Origin: Eurosta solidaginis
Taxonomy: Eukaryota > Arthropoda > Insecta > Diptera > Tephritidae
DNA: 64,000 nt
Direction of reading: 5' to 3'
Assembly (NCBI RefSeq): GCF_040869045.1
Contig: NC_090324.1
Coordinates: 194,864,028 to 194,928,027 of the forward strand
The number at the start of each line of letters is the position of its first letter. Position 1 is the stretch's first letter. Position numbers and translations under genes: made by a program. Below are positions 45,299-55,594 of this stretch, piece by piece. The notes under the pieces are model-generated. The model made no database searches. It worked only from the letters and a program-made list of their open reading frames with translations, and was not told the origin of the DNA.

Positions 45299-45635
45299 TG
45301 CAGGGTTCGCGTTCCAAGTGAAATTGTATTTAGTTATGCGTACAAAGGATAAAAAAACTCTTTTAGTGAAGATAAGAACCAAAAAATTTTTTTTTTATTG
45401 AAAAAAAAGATACAAGAATCAAAAAAAAAACCCTTGAAGTGAAGATACGAAACAAAGAATTTTTTTTTATTCAAGAAACCAAAAGAGATACAAGAATCAA
45501 TTAAGAATCCTTACAGTGAAAATAAGAATCAGGAAAACAAAAAGGAGACAAGCATCAGCAAAACTTACCGAGCTTAAATGAAGTTGTGGTTGTAAGTAAC
45601 AAATCGTAAGCCTCATTGTATATCTTCTCATTCCA
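45299..45635 (+). repeat. Leader of element H with ~65-bp imperfect repeats
   Basis: Three loose copies of a unit with GTGAAGATAAGAA, a T-rich run and AGATACAAGAATCA (about 45355, 45435 and 45510). Non-coding leader before gag. Confidence 0.65.
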
Positions 45636-45637
45636 CC

Positions 45638-46200
45638 ATGAATCCAGAAAAGATGAAAAACTCCTTAACGCAAATGAATGACGCCGTTAACGCCATTCTC
45701 GCCCAACTTAGAAGGTTCGAAGAGCATTAGATGTGTTCATTAGAGGCCTAAATGGTGACCTCCCCACTCGGCTACTAGTGCAAAACCCAAATCGTCGCCC
45801 GAGGCCTACTCGGCATGCCTCACGTTCATGAACGTCAACCGCAGGAACGCCATATATCGCCAGCACCGCCCAAATAGGTATTTCAACAACAACTCCCAAT
45901 CGATATCCCCTCGGTATTATGTAAACCCAAATTATAATGACGCCGGTCAGGTTGGGGCAGCTTCAAATCAACCAGGAGCATTTACAAATTTCTCAGGTAT
46001 ACACCAAGGCCGGGCAGGACCAAACTGCAACTACCCGAACTCCGGTCAAACGAGAAATAGCAATCAGACTACGCAAAATTGGCGTAGCAACTCTACCCCT
46101 TCAGGATTTATAAGAACAAACCCTAGTCCTTCCCGCCAAACCAGAATATCTAAAATACCGGCCAAATACAGGACTTCAACAATTTAAAAAGGGGCACACG
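45638..46200 (+). pseudogene. Element H gag remnant
   Basis: A start at 45638 (MNPEKMKNSLTQMND) stops after 30 codons. A second frame from 45828 to 46187 is rich in Asn, Gln, Arg and Pro (NRYFNNNSQSISPRY, TRNSNQTTQNW), like the C-terminal end of insect errantivirus Gag, which lacks zinc knuckles. The capsid core between them is deleted. Confidence 0.65.
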
Positions 46201-46359
46201 TTCGGGAAGGTTTTTATTCCAATCAGGCAGGGGGCCAAGCAAACAATAGAAGTTGTTTCACTTAATACCAGTGGATGAGGAAGCAGGAGAAGACACTACG
46301 ATCGAACACGGTCAGGAGCAAGGCGATGGCGATCAACTAAATTTTACGGCAGGGGCCTC

Positions 46360-46929
46360 GTGTCTGGTATACCATACTTAGAGTATACCACTCCACATCA
46401 GGGAACTCTAGAATTCTTGGTATACATGGGGGATAACAAGAATTACATTAGCGAACGAGTTGCACAAAATTCCACAGCGGTGGAAAAACCATTCACAATC
46501 ATTTCGGCGGGGGGGAATATTAAAATACATAGAAAAGTTCGTGGAAATTTTTTAACGTTTGTGGGAAAGGACATCCCCACTACATTCTTTAACCTTCCGG
46601 GGCTAAAGTCCTTTGATGGAATCCTTGGAGACGATACGCTGACAGAAGTCAGAGCAGTTCTTGAGGGGGAATTGAACATATTGATATTAAAACCAGATAC
46701 AGTAATATCTCTTAAGCGCAAAACGGCACATGTTAATAGTATCTACACGGACCTCCCTATCGATCCTAACATTTCAGAGCCTACAAAAGAGGAACTCCGT
46801 AGAATCCTTAGCAAGCACGAAGAGATGTTTGGCCAAGTTGATAGGAGCATAAGAGGGCTCACCGCAATGCCACTGAAAATAGCAGATTTTAGAGCGGTAT
46901 TATTTCCCGAGAATGCGTGCTCAAATTAG
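46360..46929 (+). pseudogene. Element H protease remnant, active site changed
   Basis: 189-codon frame. FLVYMGDNKNYISE sits where errantivirus proteases have a D-T-G-A triad; here the Asp is Tyr and Thr is Met, so the enzyme is inactive. FNLPGLKSFDGILGDDTL and LRRILSKHEEMFGQVD (lead-in to RT) follow. After about 46880 it joins integrase directly, so RT and RNase H are deleted. Confidence 0.75.
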
Positions 46930-47745
46930 GAAATATGTACTGGCTTGTGAAACATGCAAGTTGAGTAAGTACGATAGACACCCTAATAAACCAGAGTTAC
47001 AGGCTACATCAATCCCATCACAACCTTGCGAGATCCTTCACATAGATATTTTTGAAACAAAAAAATTTTGAGTTTTATTAACAAATTTTCAAAATTCGCA
47101 AAGCTTTTTCACGTTAGGAACAATAGAACTCTGCACCTTAAACACAAAATTGTGAAGCTTCTCCACTGTTTTACAACTCCAAAAATTTTAGTCAGTGATA
47201 ATGAACGGGGATTGATTAACCCAATAATACAGAACTTATTAGAATTATTGGGAATTCAACTTTACCACAATCCATTTCAGAGAAGTGAGGTAAATGGCCA
47301 AATTGAGAGATTCCACTCCACGTTACTAGAAATTTATATATGCCTGAAGGCGGAAAACTCTGATCTCAGGACTAAGGACTCGTTAATATAGCAGTAGATC
47401 GCTATAATAATTCAGTTCACTCTGTAACGAACAGGAAACCTTCGGAAATATTTTTTAATCGCTCAGAAGCTTTTAACTATCAGGAACTCCTTAACAAAAG
47501 CAGGAAAATTAATAGATACATAAAAACACTATTAAAATAGAAACAGATGGATCAGGTTGAGAGACATAATAGGAGAAGGACCATACAGAAGCGTTATAAC
47601 AATAATGATGTTATATTCCTTAAGGATAAGCAAATAAAGGGGAAACAAAAACAAATTTATAAAAAGGAAATAGTTTCCAAGGAGAACGAAGTTTCTGTAA
47701 CCACACTTAGTGGGAAAAAAATTATAAAGCACATATAAAAAATGT
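46880..47745 (+). pseudogene. Element H integrase remnant
   Basis: Broken frames with a CETCK half zinc site near 46950, HIDIFE (first Asp), VSDNERG (second Asp) and EVNGQIERFHST (Glu) at about 47285-47320. The catalytic residues are present but stops and frameshifts occur near 47070, 47155 and 47390. The tail (47547-47738) is Lys-rich. Confidence 0.75.
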
Positions 47746-48009
47746 AAAAAGAGGGGACAAACTACCCCACATAATAAAACAAACAAACATAAAAAAAACA
47801 TGAAAAGAAATTATAAAAGATCTGGCACCAAGAGGGAGTTTATCTAACAAGAGCGGGCTTGTAAGTGGGACAAATCGTGCCTTAGTAGGCTCGCAGTGCC
47901 ATCGAATTTGACAAATGGCTACACTACTTCCAAACGGGATTCTGGCGATCTCCCCATAGCTGGTTCGAGAAATGTTAACACCTCTGGTCCAGGAGAAAAA
48001 AGAAAAATT

Positions 48010-48960
48010 GAAGCTTATGCGCCTAATCCGCTAAGCAAATATTTATTTAATTATCTGCGCCTAATCCGTAGATGAAAAAAAAAAAAAAAATAAAGGAAAA
48101 TTTGAGCTTATGCGCCTAATCCGCTAAGCAAATATTTATTTAATTCTCTGCGCCTAATCCGTAGAATGAAAAAAAAAAAAAAAAAAACAATGTTAAGCTT
48201 ATGCGCTTAATCCGCTAAGCAAATATATGAAATTTTAATGCTCTGCGACTAATCCGTAGAAATAAAAAAAAAAAAAAATTAAGCTTATGCGCCTAATCCG
48301 CTAAGCCAATATATGAAATTATAATTCTCTGCGCCTAATCCGTAGATGAAAAAGAAAAAAAAGAAAAATTTGAGCTTATGCGCCTAATCCGCTAAGCAAA
48401 TATTTATTTAATTCTCTGCGCCTAATCCGTAGATGAAAAAGAAAAAAAGAAAAATTTGAGCTTACGCCTAATCCGCTAAGCAAATATTTATTTAATTTTC
48501 TGCGCCTAATCCGTAGAATGAAAAAAAAAGAAAACAATTTTAAGCTTATGCGCTTAATCCAAATATATGAAATTTGAATACTCTGCGCCTAATCCGTAGA
48601 AAAAAAAAATAATAATAAAAAATTTAAGCTTATGCGCCTAATCCGCTATGCTAATATATGAAATTATAATACTCTGCGCCTAATCCGCAGAAGAAAAAAA
48701 AAAATAAATAAATTTAAGCTTATGCGCCTAATCAGCTAAGCAAATATACGAAATTTTAAAATTAATATATTTTGCGCCCAATCCGTGAAATAACTAAAAG
48801 AAAAAATTATAACACATGCGCCTAATCCGCAAAGTAAAACAAAACTAAAAAACCAACAAAGAAAAAATAAAAAAAGAAATAATTTTTTGTTCTTGTCTTT
48901 CTGCGCTTGATCCGCAAATTAAACAGAAAACAATAAACTTTGCCTAATGCGAAATTTCAG
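48010..48960. repeat. ~90-bp tandem array carrying 17 TAATCC sites
   Basis: About nine units (starts near 48011, 48104, 48194, 48281, 48372, 48459, 48541, 48626, 48716), then decaying copies to 48945. Each unit has AGCTTATGCGCCTAATCCGC and, 35-48 bp later, CTGCGCCTAATCCGTAG, separated by AT-rich or poly-A stretches. I count 17 exact TAATCC and four near matches, all in the same orientation. It lies between the integrase and env remnants. Confidence 0.95.
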
Positions 48961-49729
48961 TTATCTTTTTTCTTTTTTCCTCTACTAACCATAATAACAA
49001 CTAGATCATCCTTCAAAATTCTTTTAAGTAATACTGTAAATTTAGTTGAGGCAAACTAAAAAATTCAAAATAAGAAACATCTCTGTTTCTTACTCAAATA
49101 TTCTAAGAAACAAAAAAAAAAAAAAAAAATTAACGACAATACCTTTTTTCTACATTTAATTTTTTCCTAACTAAACAAACTAACGATTGTAACTATTCTT
49201 GTAACAATGCCTCAATACTAGCACACTAACAAAAATAAGAAAACGAAAAAATTAAAAGCTTTAAGAATTTTACATATTAACAAAAAATAAGAGCGAAACT
49301 AACGTTTGTAAACCTAACCCTAACATACTTAAATAGTTAAAAAAAATCTATAAATAGTAGAAAGAATTTTTGCTAACTCAATAACAAAAACTTATATTCA
49401 TAGAATCTAATAATTACTAACCCACTAACAACATTAAATTAGGAATAACGTTTTAAAGAAACAGAAATATATTTTGTAAACCTCTACTAACACATTTAAC
49501 CAAATAAAAAACCTAGTCTTTACATACTTAAATAGTCAACAAGTGACAGGAAAAATTGTTTGCTAACCCAATAACAATAACCTACATTCATAGAATCGAA
49601 TGATTACTAATCCACTAACAACATTAAATTAGATATAACAGTTGGCGTTGCAAATTCCCACTGCTGGCATCGGCCATCAGCGGATTCCATATTTTCAATT
49701 ACAAGGCACCAATCGCAACAATCCAGGAC
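48961..49729 (+). other. AT-rich non-coding part of element H
   Basis: Two diverged copies of a ~190-bp block (TTTGCTAAC..CAATAACAA..ATTCATAGAATC..ACTAATCCACTAACAACATT at about 49370 and 49560). No open frame of note. Confidence 0.55.
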
Positions 49730-50513
49730 GGAATTGGATGAATCATCGGTGGGTGATTTAAGCTGGTACACAATATGTCACAGTTCTGATGCAAATGCAG
49801 TACTTACAAACGGGACACTACTCATCTATGTCTTCCCAATGCCCAAAGTTACGCGTAACAAATATAACCTCCTAATTACTCGCGCCGGAATCTACGAAGG
49901 AAAACTTGACCTGCGTGACCTAGAACTCAGCAGGATGCTCGTCAATCAAAAAGGAACATACTGATTGACGAAGGATTGTTTAATGATCAACTCAACCACA
50001 GTATGTAAATCAGAATCCTTCATCAAAATGGAGGAAAGCGACTGCTTGCCACGATTGCTAAAACAAGGAGAAGCTAGATGCCAATTTAAGAGGCGGAATG
50101 ACACGCATATAGAATTGATAAACGAAAAAGACATTTCTATCTCTAACTACCAAGGCATAGTCAGGAGTAATAATGGTTCAAAGGTAATAAATGCGAGGCG
50201 GTTACAACGCATGTCCTGCCATCTGTACTATCTAACGTAAAGAATCATACCACGAAGATAAACTTGGATTATATTCACGACATCACTATGAAGAACGTAA
50301 AGTATCTAGGGTATGTTAACGAAAAGATCAATTTTTCCCTCATTACAGAAGCCATTTCAATCCCCCCAACACTATTCATTGCCAGCCTGCTATGGAGATG
50401 CTACACCAAAAGACTAGATCTTCCACCGGTTCAAATTCCTACACATTGGACGGGAAACGTCAGCGATAACAAAATCGCTAAAGGAAAATCAGCACCCGAA
50501 CTATATTGATTAG
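49730..50513 (+). pseudogene. Errantivirus env remnant
   Basis: Broken frames with WYTICH, LLITR, CLMINSTTVC and DCLPRLL, a Cys-rich layout found in insect errantivirus envelope proteins. A stop at 49962-49964 and a break near 50240 interrupt it; a hydrophobic segment (PPTLFIASLLWRCY, about 50366-50408) could be the membrane anchor. The signal peptide, cleavage site and most of the surface part are absent, so no envelope protein can be made. Confidence 0.65.
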
Positions 50514-50627
50514 ATAAAAGCCTACCAGCGATCAGGACCAACATAACATCAGAAAGGCAAAACCACTCACTGCAAAATTTTACCCCTTCACGATTTTCAA
50601 CTTTTGATCTACGAGACGCAGATCTTT

Positions 50628-50638
50628 AAAGGGGGAGG
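50628..50638 (+). other. Polypurine tract of element H
   Basis: AAAGGGGGAGG immediately before the 3' LTR start at 50639. Confidence 0.85.
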
Positions 50639-51072
50639 AGTTATGTCACCTGTAATCCCAATACTAACTAATGGCGCACCCTTTACTCACGTTGCCAGGC
50701 ATGTGATCATATTGTTCCACTTACTAACTTCGCTGACGCAGCACACGCGCAACCAACGATCAGGTCAGGTATCGAAATTATTGAAATCATGGGAAATGCA
50801 ATATAAGCAATTCCTGTCTACACGCGCAAGCGTTCGACTTGCGAAATATGGGAACTGCAACCGCAGCATAAATAGTTAGCAGTAATAGCTTAGCTAATAA
50901 GTTAATTTTGATGTTTAGTTCAGTTAATTTTGGGACGTGCAAGTGGCACGTAATAAATTGTGATTAATTTAAATTGAAGTTGTTCGTGTTTTACTTTTAA
51001 ATCAGTATCGGCGAACAGTGGGTTCGCCGCACCTTTAATTTTTTATATCTCTCAGCACACGAGAGATTAACT
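50639..51072 (+). repeat. 3' LTR of element H
   Basis: 434 bp, same length as the 5' copy with two substitutions. Followed by TATATATA, the target sequence. Confidence 0.9.
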
Positions 51073-52362
51073 TATATATATAAATTTTTGTGTTTAATCT
51101 TTATCTTCAATAAAGACTATTTGTGATTATTAATACTAATACCAACTTTTCTTGTTCTTTTCTACACTATATCTTGACCGGCACCATCCCTGAGCTGTGG
51201 CCCGACCAAGACATTGGTCCATTCAATCCGTTTTTTCACAGCGACCATTTTGCGAACCAACCACAGTGTTTAAATATTATATTGAGCGACCATCATAAGC
51301 AACCATTTTGCGAAACAACAACACACAGTGTTTTAAATATTTAATTGCATGTCAATAGCAGCAGCAATACCAACTTAAGCAACACAGGAACTAACAATCC
51401 ATTTGTTTATATATTATTGGATCCACTGCATCAAAAAGGACATCTACAAATATAAAAAGGTACGTGGTATATTTCAGTGGTACACATTCAAATAAAATTA
51501 GTGAAAGTGAAAGGTGCGCGAGTGATATTGTGAAAAAATTAAATACAAAGTTTGTTTTGTACAAATAGCCCCATTTGTCCATCAAGTATTGCTTGCCGCC
51601 GACGGTAAATAATATTTGACACGGCTTAAGGGTCTTCGCTGTTGCTTTATTGCACACAATTGGGAATAATTTAATAGAAAAGTAATTTTAATTAATTTAA
51701 TAGAAAAGTGCAATTAATTTTTCAAAAATAAATTAATTCAATATACATTTATATGACTTGCACTGCTCTGTTATTAACAGCCCACAACAACAACACTGCA
51801 CTGTGTAATTAACCTCACTTTTGGGTTTAGTTCATCACAGTTGAATTTAAGGAAAATTAGTTTCACAAAAATCACTCAGCTTCTACATTCAATTCACTTT
51901 TGAAACAAAACAATTTAATTTGAGCATTTATTTAGTGGACGGAACATTTTTCCTCCAACTCTTGCTCAGTTTTTGACTTGCGTTTGCTTTAAATCAATAC
52001 TGTGCTACATACATATATACACGCACACGTACATAAATATAGTTGGTTGGCGACCAATTACTTTTGGTTCTAACACGTATATTTATACCTATATATATAT
52101 TTATTTCATACAGTCCACTGGTTTTATCACTCTTAAAATTATTAAATTTGAGTTTACTTGTTTCAAAATAAATATTTACGTTTGTAATTTTACACAAAAT
52201 TTGTCAGAAATTAATTTAATTTGTTGGGTTGATTTTGTTGGTTCCTGGGCTTTCCGTTAACTAATTTATATTAGCAAATTGGGTAATTCCACAGACACTG
52301 ACCCTGTGTATTTAATATTTTTGAAAATATTCATTGTTCGTAATTTTTAAAATATTTTCAAT

Positions 52363-53763
52363 ATGGAAGCATATAACCGCCTAGCAGACACCGTAATTGA
52401 ATTCGACATCGAATTCTTAAGAAAACCCACAAGCGAGCACTCCAAAAATTCACTGAAAATTCAGCAGCAGGAGTTTAAGTCCATGTGGGATAAAGCCAAA
52501 GCTGCTTTCGATGATCTGCTAGTGACCGAGGACATTACCGCTAAAGACGTTACTGCAATTAGAAAGAAAAATAAATCATGCTATACCGTTTTTGTGCGGT
52601 GCATGACAAAAATAAATGACTTGGCAGAAAAATTTGAGAAGGCAGAGAAGGAAAACGATGCTGCCTTCACGCCACGCAACTTGCACTTAGCACCTTGTGA
52701 TACCGATATATTCAAAGGTGATTATTTGTCATGGCCAACTTTTCGTGACATGTTCAAGGCCATTTATATTCTAAATAAAAGCCTGTCGCCAGTACAAAAA
52801 TTATATTATCTCATACAAAAAACCCAAGGTGAAGCCAAAGAAATCGTTAAGAAATGCGAATTGACGAATGGTGGTTTTGATATAGCTTGGAAAAATTTGT
52901 GCGACAGGTATGAGAATAAGAGAATATTAGTCAACACACAATTAAAGATTCTTTTCAACCTTCAATCAGTCGAAACTGAATGCGGTAATTCAATCAAAAG
53001 ATTACAAAGGGACATAAATAATTGCATATCCTCGTTAGTAAGTCATCATATTGACATATCTAATTGGGATCCAATTATTACATATTTATGTTCAACTAAG
53101 CTTCCTGATGTGACCCTTTCGCTATGGGAACAGTCCGTAGAAAACAAGACAGAAACTTCCAAGTGGGCGGATATGGACCGATTTCTGACAAATCGTTTTA
53201 TTAATACTAGTAAAGGGGTTTTACTAGGCACAGCTCGCGTCACCATTCATTATAATGGTACAGATTTTTCGGCCAGAGCTCTCATAGATTCGGGATCTGA
53301 ATGCTCTTTTATCACTGAAAGACTCAGACGAAGAATCAACCTGCCAACTCGAAAGATGCATGCTCAAGTTTCGGGCATCAATAATTCAGTTTCTGCGCAG
53401 GAAAAAGAGGCATGCGCCATTCAGTTGCGGTCCCCAGTTGACCCACTAATTTCTATTGACGCTTTAGTTCTAGTTCTACAACATTTAACAGGTAATTTGC
53501 CAACATGCGATGTTAGTGCATTAACGCAACAAGCATTAACTGATCTAGTGCTTGCGGATAAACGTTTCTTCGTGAATGAGCCAGATGATCTTGTTCTGGG
53601 CGGGCATATTTATCCGCAAATCATATTAGACGGCATCAAAAAAAATATTCTTAGTACTCTTTTAGCTCAAGAAAATGTCTTTGGTTGGATACTGACTGGT
53701 CGTGCTGATGCAGCCAGTCCAACCAATCATAATCGGGGATCCTTTTACAATGAAGTGGTATAG
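52363..53763 (+). pseudogene. BEL gag-protease fused frame
   Basis: A 466-codon open frame. Gag N-terminus MEAYNRLADTVIEFDIEF, capsid-like CDTDIFKGDYLSWPTFRDMF, TQLKILFNLQSVE and DMDRFLTNRFIN; then at about residue 285 directly TSKGVLLGTARVTIHYNG and ARALIDSGSECSF, the protease active site (DSG). The zinc knuckles present at 2498-2866 in the other copy are missing, so Gag and protease are joined by an in-frame deletion. Protease continues VSGINNSVSAQ to VFGWILTG. At about 53758 a frameshift ends the frame before pol. Confidence 0.85.
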
Positions 53764-54830
53764 ACAAGCAGCTAAGGTCATTTTGGGAGCTCGAAGACAC
53801 GCCGAAAGCTAAAGCCTGCACATTAGAAGATACATTTTGTGAGGAATTGTATCAACGTACAACGCAGCGGAATTCTGACGGAAGATACATTGTGTCGCTT
53901 CCGTTCAGGTCAGAATTCCCAGGAGAGATAAATCTAGGTCCATCATTAAGAATAGCGTGCTCTCAATTCTATAAAAATGAAACCCGACTTAGAAAAAATT
54001 TCGATTTACAGAAGGAGTACAATAGAGTCATACTAGAATACGAGACTATGGGGCATATGTCAAAATTAGATTCAATTCAATCGGCCAATGCGGTCGATAA
54101 TTACTATTTACCACATCATGCAGTAATAAAAGAAGAAAGCATCTCTTCCAAAGTTAGAGTTGTTTTCAATGCTTCATCACGCTCTTCGAATGGTGTCAGC
54201 CTGAACGATGTTCTTCTTCCTGGTCCTGTGCTTCAGGCTGATCTACCAACATTAATTCTTCGCTGGCGACTTTTCAGATACGTCTTCAATAGCGATATTG
54301 AGAAGATGTATAGGCAAATCCTAGTAGATCATAATCATACAAGATACAAAAGAATAGTTTTCCGCTCAAGTCCAGATGATCAAATCAGTCTGTATGAGTT
54401 CAAAACAGTGACATTTGGTATCAATTGTGCTCCTTATCTAGCAATAAGGACTTTACTTAAACTGGCTGATGATTCCGAAAAATCTCATCCAATCGGTTCA
54501 AATATCCTACGAAAAAATATGTATGTCCACGAAGTTCTTTCGGGAGGGCATACTATTGCATCTACGATCAGAGCAAGAGATGAAATTTCCAGGGTTTTAA
54601 GTTCAGCTGGTTTTCCATTACGAAAATGGACTTCAAGTTCCAGTAAAATATTACAGGGTATTCCCAAAGCTCATATACTGAGCGAAGATTTCTTAGAATT
54701 TGAAGATTCAAGTAATGTAAAGGCGCTCGGTATTAGGGGGAATGCTCATTCCGATCAGTTTTACTTCATAGCAAACCCTATAGAAGAAAACACCGAGCCC
54801 ACAAAAAGAGCGATACTATCTACCCATTAG
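53760..54830 (+). pseudogene. BEL reverse transcriptase, catalytic box lost
   Basis: Frame from 53760 (DKQLRSFWELEDTPK) through YIVSLPFRSEFPG, YYLPHHAVIKEESISSKVRV, VFNASSRSSNGVSLNDVLL, YVFNSDIEKMYRQILV (motif A Asp present), YEFKTVTFGINCAPYLA and NMYVHEVLSGGHTI. BEL elements have YVDDVLSGG here: both catalytic Asp are replaced (His, Glu; about 54520-54535). DEISRVLSSAGFPLRKWTSS follows. A short deletion at about 54826 shifts the frame before PLGWLAP. Confidence 0.9.
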
Positions 54831-54834
54831 GGTG

Positions 54835-55594
54835 GCTAGCTCCAACAATTATCATGGCAAAAATGATCATGCAAAATATCTGGTTAGAGGGTACTGGCTT
54901 GGATGAAACCGTTTCGTCTTCAACATTAGACAGGTGGAAAAATTTTACCAATACGTACAAGGAGATCGACAAAATACGAATACCGCGATGGGTAGCCTTT
55001 TCTCCAACAGAAAAGGTCGAAATCCACGGATTCTGCGACGCCTCCGAGAAAGCGTATGGTGCAGCCGTGTATTTGAGAGTGGAAACCAACGACGGCATAT
55101 TTGTGAATCTGCTTTTGGCAAAAACAAGAGTAGCTCCAGTCAAAACCATCTCACTTCCTCGACTGGAACTTTGCGGTGCTGTATTATTAGCGGAGATAAC
55201 CGAATCTATCTGCGGTAACCTTGATTTAGGTCAACAAAACATTCACCTGTGGAAAGATTCGACAATCGTGCTGGCCTGGATACGAAAACCTCTGTGCTCA
55301 TGGTCAACCTTCGTTGCGCATCGAATTACAAAAATCATCGACAAAGTTGGCAGTTCATCATGGTATCATGTGGATTCAGGTACAAAACCAGCAGATTTAG
55401 CCAGTAGAGGAATACTAGCCGAGGATTTAGTCAACAATTCTCTGTGGTGGCAGGGTCCTTCTTGGCTCCAAGAAGAGAAGGAAAAGTGGCCAACACGAAT
55501 ATTGAAGAAAAACGCGTACAAGCACATGCAACCGCAATTTCAAGCAATATTAATGATATTCTCGTTAGGTTTTCAAATCTTCCTAGGGCTTTAA
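54835..55594 (+). pseudogene. BEL RNase H
   Basis: Plus strand: PTIIMAKMIMQNIWLEG, HGFCDASEKAYGAAVY (first Asp), ISLPRLELCGAVLLAEI (Glu), HLWKDSTIVLAWIRKP (Asp; Lys replaces the usual Thr), VDSGTKPADLASRGI (last Asp). The acidic residues are kept. A frameshift at about 55530 separates it from integrase. Confidence 0.85.

Larger units (their letters stand above)
44847..51072 (+). mobile_element. Errantivirus-like LTR element H, defective
   Basis: 434-bp LTRs (44847-45280 and 50639-51072) starting AGTTATG and ending TTAACT, differing at 2 positions. Insertion is inside a TATATATA stretch of element J, in line with the TATA-type target preference of fly errantiviruses. Order: PBS, gag remnant, protease, integrase, motif array, env remnant, polypurine tract. 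RT and RNase H are missing and the frames are broken. Related fly elements are insect endogenous retroviruses; this copy cannot produce a working set of proteins. Confidence 0.85.
44438..51216. mobile_element. Fold-back element J, split by element H
   Basis: Left arm 44438-~44720 and right arm ~44735-44846 plus 51073-51216 are inverted copies. Outer ends: CAATGTCTTGGCCGGGCCAC against its complement ending GACATTG, then AGATATAGTGTAGAAAAGAA. Inner part: TACCTTTTGGTTGAAGCTGG against CCAGCTTCAACCAAAAGGTA, and AGGTCAATACCGCTTGCCAG against CTGGCAAGCGGTATTGACCT. Original length about 550 bp; the right arm lacks ~40 bp. GGAC and GTCC outside the ends extend the inversion. A half copy is at 59812-60105. 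No coding capacity. Confidence 0.85.

Noticed and set aside
46443..46721. Minus-strand open frame opposite the H protease
   Set aside because: It is the shadow of the plus-strand protease frame.
48010..48960. CRISPR array
   Set aside because: Repeats with AT-rich, related spacers in a eukaryotic retroelement; no cas genes and spacers are not unique.
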